Of a stretch of DNA of 19,213 nt, positions 14,622 through 19,213 are shown piece by piece (position 1 is the first letter of the stretch; every line of letters begins with the position of its first letter). The notes beneath the pieces are model-generated. The model saw only the letters and a list, made by a program, of their open reading frames with translations, ran no database searches and was not told where the DNA came from. The stretch is from contig CABUVC010000008.1 of NCBI GenBank assembly GCA_902494855.1, forward strand, positions 1 through 19,213, read 5' to 3'. A program made the translations under genes and the position numbers. Source of the DNA: an uncultured Collinsella sp. (lineage in GTDB: Bacteria > Actinomycetota > Coriobacteriia > Coriobacteriales > Coriobacteriaceae).

Positions 14622-14748
14622 ATGAATTGACTTAGATTTTGTATATTCCGGCCCATAAGGGGATACACTACATCCTGAAAGACAAGCCGAAGCGCCGCGT
14701 GACAGACCGTCGAGGCGGCGCGAACGCAAAAGAGAGAGGGAATTTCTA

Positions 14749-16641
<1,893 letters not shown>

Positions 16642-16643
16642 TC

Positions 16644-17486
16644 ATGTCCGCCCGTAAAGCTCGCACGGAGGCGGCCGCCGCTGGCGCCGCCCCCGTTGAC
16701 TCTGAGGAGAAGGACGTGAAGATTCCCGTAGAGGCCGTCGACGATACCGAGGCCAACGAGGCCGAGGCCGCCGAGGCTGCCGAGAACCAGGTAGAGGATT
16801 CCAACAAGGAGGCGACGATGACCGAGGACGAGATGGTGGAAGCCGCTATCCGCGCCGGTGAGGAAGCCGCCGACAACGACTTTAAGCTCAAGTTCGAGCA
16901 GGCCCAAAAGGAGCTTGCCGACGTGCGCAGCGAGCTCGATGCTGCGGCAGAGGCTCAGAAGGCTGCCGAGGACAAGGCGAAGGACGCCACCGAGCGCACC
17001 GCCCGTTTGCAGGCCGACTGGGAGAACTTCCGTCGCCGCACCGCCAACGAGCGCATCGCCGAGCGCGACCGCGCGACTGAGAAGCTTGTCACCGCGCTGT
17101 TGCCGGTAATCGACGATATCGAGCGCGCGATCGACCATGCCCGCAGCCAAGAGCTTGCCGACGACTTTAAGCAGTTCGTCGATGGCGTCGATGCGGTGCA
17201 TGCCAAGCTGCTCGATGTGTTTGCGCACGAGGGCGTTGAGCCCATCGACCCCAAGGGCGAGGCGTTCGATCCGCTCGAGCACCAGGCTGTGGGTCGCGTC
17301 GAGGACGCATCGCAGTACGACGAGACCGTCAACGACGTGTACCAGAAGGGCTACCGCATGGCGGATCGCATCCTGCGTTCCGCGATGGTGACGGTGACCT
17401 ACGGTGGCGAGAAGCGCCCCGCATCGGAGCTCGAAGCGGCGCCCGAGGATGCTTCGGCCGATACGGCCGAGAGCACCGAGGAGTAA
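16644..17486 (+). CDS. grpE: Nucleotide exchange factor GrpE
   Basis: GrpE releases ADP from DnaK. The 280-residue protein is longer than usual (about 180-220). The first 80 residues are acidic, Ala/Glu-rich and low in complexity. A long coiled coil (about 80-135) and the head domain follow, with LQADWENFRRRTANER, the conserved LLPVIDDIERAI and the signature GYRMADRILRSAMVTV. The upstream start is 2 nt after the dnaK stop with GAGG within the dnaK end. A second ATG at 16818 (residue 59) has a perfect AAGGAGG 5 nt before it and would give a 222-residue protein of normal length, so both forms may be made. A 12-bp hairpin follows the stop. Confidence 0.95.
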   Translation: MSARKARTEAAAAGAAPVDSEEKDVKIPVEAVDDTEANEAEAAEAAENQVEDSNKEATMTEDEMVEAAIRAGEEAADNDFKLKFEQAQKELADVRSELDAAAEAQKAAEDKAKDATERTARLQADWENFRRRTANERIAERDRATEKLVTALLPVIDDIERAIDHARSQELADDFKQFVDGVDAVHAKLLDVFAHEGVEPIDPKGEAFDPLEHQAVGRVEDASQYDETVNDVYQKGYRMADRILRSAMVTVTYGGEKRPASELEAAPEDASADTAESTEE

Positions 17487-17491
17487 TTGAG

Positions 17492-17524
17492 AAGGGCCCC
17501 GGGGCAACACCCGGGGCCCTTTCT
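17492..17524 (+). terminator. Intra-operon hairpin terminator after grpE
   Basis: AAGGGCCCCGGG, loop GCAACA and CCCGGGGCCCTT form a perfect 12-bp GC-rich stem 5 nt after the grpE stop, followed by only a short TTCT. It probably causes partial termination, lowering dnaJ-hspR relative to dnaK-grpE, or stabilises the upstream message. Confidence 0.65.
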
Positions 17525-17550
17525 GACCTAGTGCCATATGAAAGCATGAG

Positions 17551-17571
17551 CCGCCGCCCGCTGGGCGGCGG
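17551..17571 (+). promoter_or_regulatory. GC-rich hairpin in the dnaJ leader
   Basis: CCGCCGCCC, loop GCT and GGGCGGCGG form a perfect 9-bp stem with no T-run, ending 11 nt before the AGGAGAGGAG ribosome binding region of dnaJ. It is too far from the binding site to hide it by itself; a role in message stability or processing is more likely. Confidence 0.45.
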
Positions 17572-17593
17572 ATGAAACAGGAGAGGAGCTACG

Positions 17594-18559
17594 ATGGCTG
17601 CAGGCAAAACCTTCTATGACATCCTGGGCGTATCCAAGAGCGCCTCCGACAAAGAGATCAAGAGCGCGTTTCGCAAGCTCGCGCAAAAATATCACCCCGA
17701 TGCCGGCGGCGACGAGGCCAAGTTCAAGGAGATCAGCGAGGCCTACGAGACGCTTTCGGACGAGAAGAAGCGCAAAGAGTACGACCAGATGCTCATGTTC
17801 GGCGGTATGCCGGGCGCAGGCGGCGCGTATGGCGGCGGCTACGGTGCCGGCGCGGGTGCCAGCGGCTGGGGCGACATCTTCGACAGCATATTTAGCGGCA
17901 ACGGCGCCTGGGGCAGCGATTGGGGCTCGGGCTTTGCCGGGGCTGCGGGCGCTGCCGGTGCCGGTGCGGGTCGCAGCCGCGCTCGCAAGGGCGGCGACCT
18001 GTCGCTGACCGTCGATGTGACGGCCGAGGACGCGTTTCGCGGCGTGACGCACAAGGTTACCTATCGCATTCCCTCGACAGGCGAGCAGCAGACCATTACG
18101 GTCTCGGTGCCCGCGGGTGCGGTCGACGGCGGCAAGCTGCGTTACAAGCGTCGCGGCGAGTACGGCGTTGCCGGCGGCGAGCGCGGTGACCTGGTCGTGA
18201 CCACGCACGTGGAGGAGCACCCGCTGTTTAAGCGCAAAGGCGCCGACGTGACCATGGAGGTACCGGTCTCGGTCTACGAGGCGGCGCTCGGCTGCACGGT
18301 GGATGTGCCCACGCCCGGCGGCGCGACGGTTCGTCTGAAGGTGCCCGCTGGCACCCAGACGGGCAAGAAGTTCCGCTTTAAGGAGATGGGAGCGCCCGAC
18401 GTTAAGCACCGTGGCCGCACAGGCGCGCTGCTCGTCGAGATCAAGGTGCAGGTCCCCACGAACCTATCCGACGACGAGCGCGATGCCATGACCAAGCTGC
18501 GCGAGGCCGACACGCGCGATTATCGCGAGAAGGTCAACCGTTACAAGGCGACGTACTAG
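17594..18559 (+). CDS. dnaJ: DnaJ/CbpA-type Hsp40 co-chaperone lacking the zinc finger
   Basis: The 321-residue protein stimulates DnaK ATPase. Its J domain (6-70) has HPD at 34-36. A long Gly/Ala-rich linker follows (about 71-130, with GGGYGAGAGASGWGDIFDS). Two C-terminal beta domains come next (GGDLSLTVDVTAEDAFRG, then VPVSVYEAALGCTVDVPTPGG) and a short dimerisation tail. No CxxCxGxG repeats are present (one Cys in all), so it is a type B, CbpA-like protein although it holds the position of dnaJ in the operon. AGGAG stands at good distance before the ATG at 17594. It sits after an intra-operon hairpin and 72 nt before hspR. A zinc-finger DnaJ may be encoded elsewhere. Confidence 0.95.
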   Translation: MAAGKTFYDILGVSKSASDKEIKSAFRKLAQKYHPDAGGDEAKFKEISEAYETLSDEKKRKEYDQMLMFGGMPGAGGAYGGGYGAGAGASGWGDIFDSIFSGNGAWGSDWGSGFAGAAGAAGAGAGRSRARKGGDLSLTVDVTAEDAFRGVTHKVTYRIPSTGEQQTITVSVPAGAVDGGKLRYKRRGEYGVAGGERGDLVVTTHVEEHPLFKRKGADVTMEVPVSVYEAALGCTVDVPTPGGATVRLKVPAGTQTGKKFRFKEMGAPDVKHRGRTGALLVEIKVQVPTNLSDDERDAMTKLREADTRDYREKVNRYKATY

Positions 18560-18631
18560 GGCGGTCGCGGCGCGCGCCCGCGCCCGCGGGCTTATGATGG
18601 ACGATAACGAGACGGAAAGGGGTCAGGTAGC

Positions 18632-19048
18632 ATGGCCGAGGACAATAGGAACAAACCGCTGTACATGATCAGCGTGGCGGCCGAGCTGACCGGCATGCAT
18701 CCGCAGACTCTGCGCGTCTACGAGTCTAAGGGCCTGGTGAACCCCCAGCGCTCGGGCGGTAACACACGCCTGTATTCGCGTGCCGATATCGAGCGTCTGG
18801 AGCTCATCAACCAGCTGACTGACGAGGGTATCAACCTTGCCGGCGTGGTGCGCATTCTCGATATGAAGGAGCGTGCCGAGGAGCGTGAGCGCGAGAACGA
18901 GAAGCTCCGCGCTCGCGTGCGCCAGCTCGAGGATGAGCTGCACGAGTACAAGATGCAGAAGAAGATCACCGCCCTGGCCCCGCGCGATGGCTCGGTTAAC
19001 CCCGAGCAAGTCATGCGCAAGCTGCTAGGTACGGGTAGCGACCTATAG
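18632..19048 (+). CDS. hspR: Heat-shock repressor HspR (MerR family)
   Basis: The 138-residue protein has an N-terminal MerR-type winged helix (11-78) with YMISVAAELTGMHPQTLRVYE and GLVNPQRSGGNTRLYS, the pattern typical of HspR. A highly charged coiled coil follows (about 79-112). The tail has no Cys metal site. In actinobacteria HspR represses the dnaK operon, with DnaK as co-repressor, through HAIR operators; the gene is the last of the operon as expected. The start codon follows AAAGGGG. TATGAT at 18595-18600 could be a -10 box, but no -35 is visible in the GC-rich stretch before it, so transcription from upstream is more likely. Confidence 0.95.
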   Translation: MAEDNRNKPLYMISVAAELTGMHPQTLRVYESKGLVNPQRSGGNTRLYSRADIERLELINQLTDEGINLAGVVRILDMKERAEERERENEKLRARVRQLEDELHEYKMQKKITALAPRDGSVNPEQVMRKLLGTGSDL

Positions 19049-19063
19049 CTCCGCCGACGCTGC

Positions 19064-19197
19064 CGGGCACTCATTGGGGACAGACTTAAATGAGTGCCCG
19101 CAGAATGAGAGTGGATAATCTCCCGTTTTTGGCCTGTTTGCAGGCTCAAAGTGGGAGATTATCCACTCTCGTCATTTCGGCGTCTAAGTCTGCCCCC
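19064..19197. repeat. Extragenic element of nested inverted repeats
   Basis: Three dyads are combined. CGGGCACTCATT (19064-19075) pairs with AATGAGTGCCCG (19089-19100). GAGAGTGGATAATCTCCC (19107-19124) pairs perfectly with its inverse at 19153-19170, enclosing a smaller GCCTG/CAGGC hairpin (19132-19145). GGGGACAGACTTA (19076-19088), the loop of the first dyad, matches the inverse of TAAGTCTGCCCCC (19185-19197) with one mismatch. No coding sequence is seen. It starts 15 nt after hspR and may act as its terminator, but there is no T-run after the long stems. It looks like a REP/MITE-type non-coding repeat. Confidence 0.65.
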
Positions 19198-19213
19198 GGC
19201 ACCCAACTCGTTC

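Larger units (their letters stand above)
14206..14748. other. 543-bp intergenic region between fdx and dnaK
   Basis: No coding sequence is supported here on either strand. It holds the ferredoxin promoter candidate (14267-14294), the orphan hairpin (14347-14380), a TTGAGCGC/GCGCTCAA inverted repeat (14416-14423 and 14451-14458), a GCGCTTT/AAAGCGC hairpin (14422-14438), and a cluster of TTGAG/CTCAA words. The last 130 nt before dnaK are AT-rich at first (14606-14650) and probably contain its promoter, for which TATATT (14642-14647) and TACACT (14664-14669) are weak -10 candidates. Confidence 0.7.

Noticed and set aside
14206..14748. CIRCE element for HrcA control of dnaK
   Set aside because: No TTAGCACTC/GAGTGCTAA pair is present; together with hspR in the operon this favours HspR-type control.

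Overview
The window is a GC-rich, densely coding chromosomal segment, most likely from a Coriobacteriia actinobacterium; a gut Collinsella or close relative is my best guess. The actinobacterial signature is the dnaK-grpE-dnaJ-hspR order with HspR as regulator. A clostridial-type nadABC-niaR operon and hydrogenase maturation genes suggest an anaerobe. The genus is inferred from gene content and style only, with no search behind it. Nothing looks like a phage, integrated element, CRISPR array, rRNA or tRNA.

Left part, minus strand (1-6.9 kb). The window opens inside a HAD-type phosphatase (N-terminal 109 codons only). Next comes a hydrogenase-maturation operon read right to left: an unrecognised 82-residue helical protein, a nickel-responsive regulator of the NikR family with a His/Cys-rich N-terminus, then hypF, hypC, hypD and hypE. 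HypF and HypE make the cyanide ligand and HypC/HypD assemble Fe(CN)2CO for [NiFe] hydrogenase. hypA, hypB and the hydrogenase subunits are not in the window. A strong minus-strand terminator separates this operon from the upstream trxA (thioredoxin).

Middle (6.9-9.6 kb). A plus-strand gene with a good -10 box encodes what looks like a degenerate member of the uracil-DNA-glycosylase superfamily. It converges on a minus-strand two-component pair, a LytTR response regulator and an AgrC-like polytopic histidine kinase.

NAD region (9.8-14.0 kb, plus strand). A perfect 19-bp inverted repeat overlaps a predicted promoter in front of nadA-nadB-nadC-niaR, the de novo route from aspartate to nicotinate mononucleotide plus its own 3H-domain repressor. 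The simplest model is feedback repression by NiaR with niacin at this palindrome. A 102-nt segment able to fold into a four-helix junction follows niaR. After it a bidirectional terminator is shared with a convergent 2[4Fe-4S] ferredoxin gene.

Right part (14.2-19.2 kb, plus strand). A 543-bp gap rich in TTGAG/CTCAA half-sites precedes dnaK-grpE-dnaJ-hspR, the Hsp70 system with its MerR-family repressor. DnaJ is a zinc-finger-less type. A terminator-like hairpin and a second GC-rich hairpin sit between grpE and dnaJ. The window ends in a roughly 135-bp extragenic element built of nested inverted repeats, and a smaller palindrome of similar style lies between nadA and nadB.
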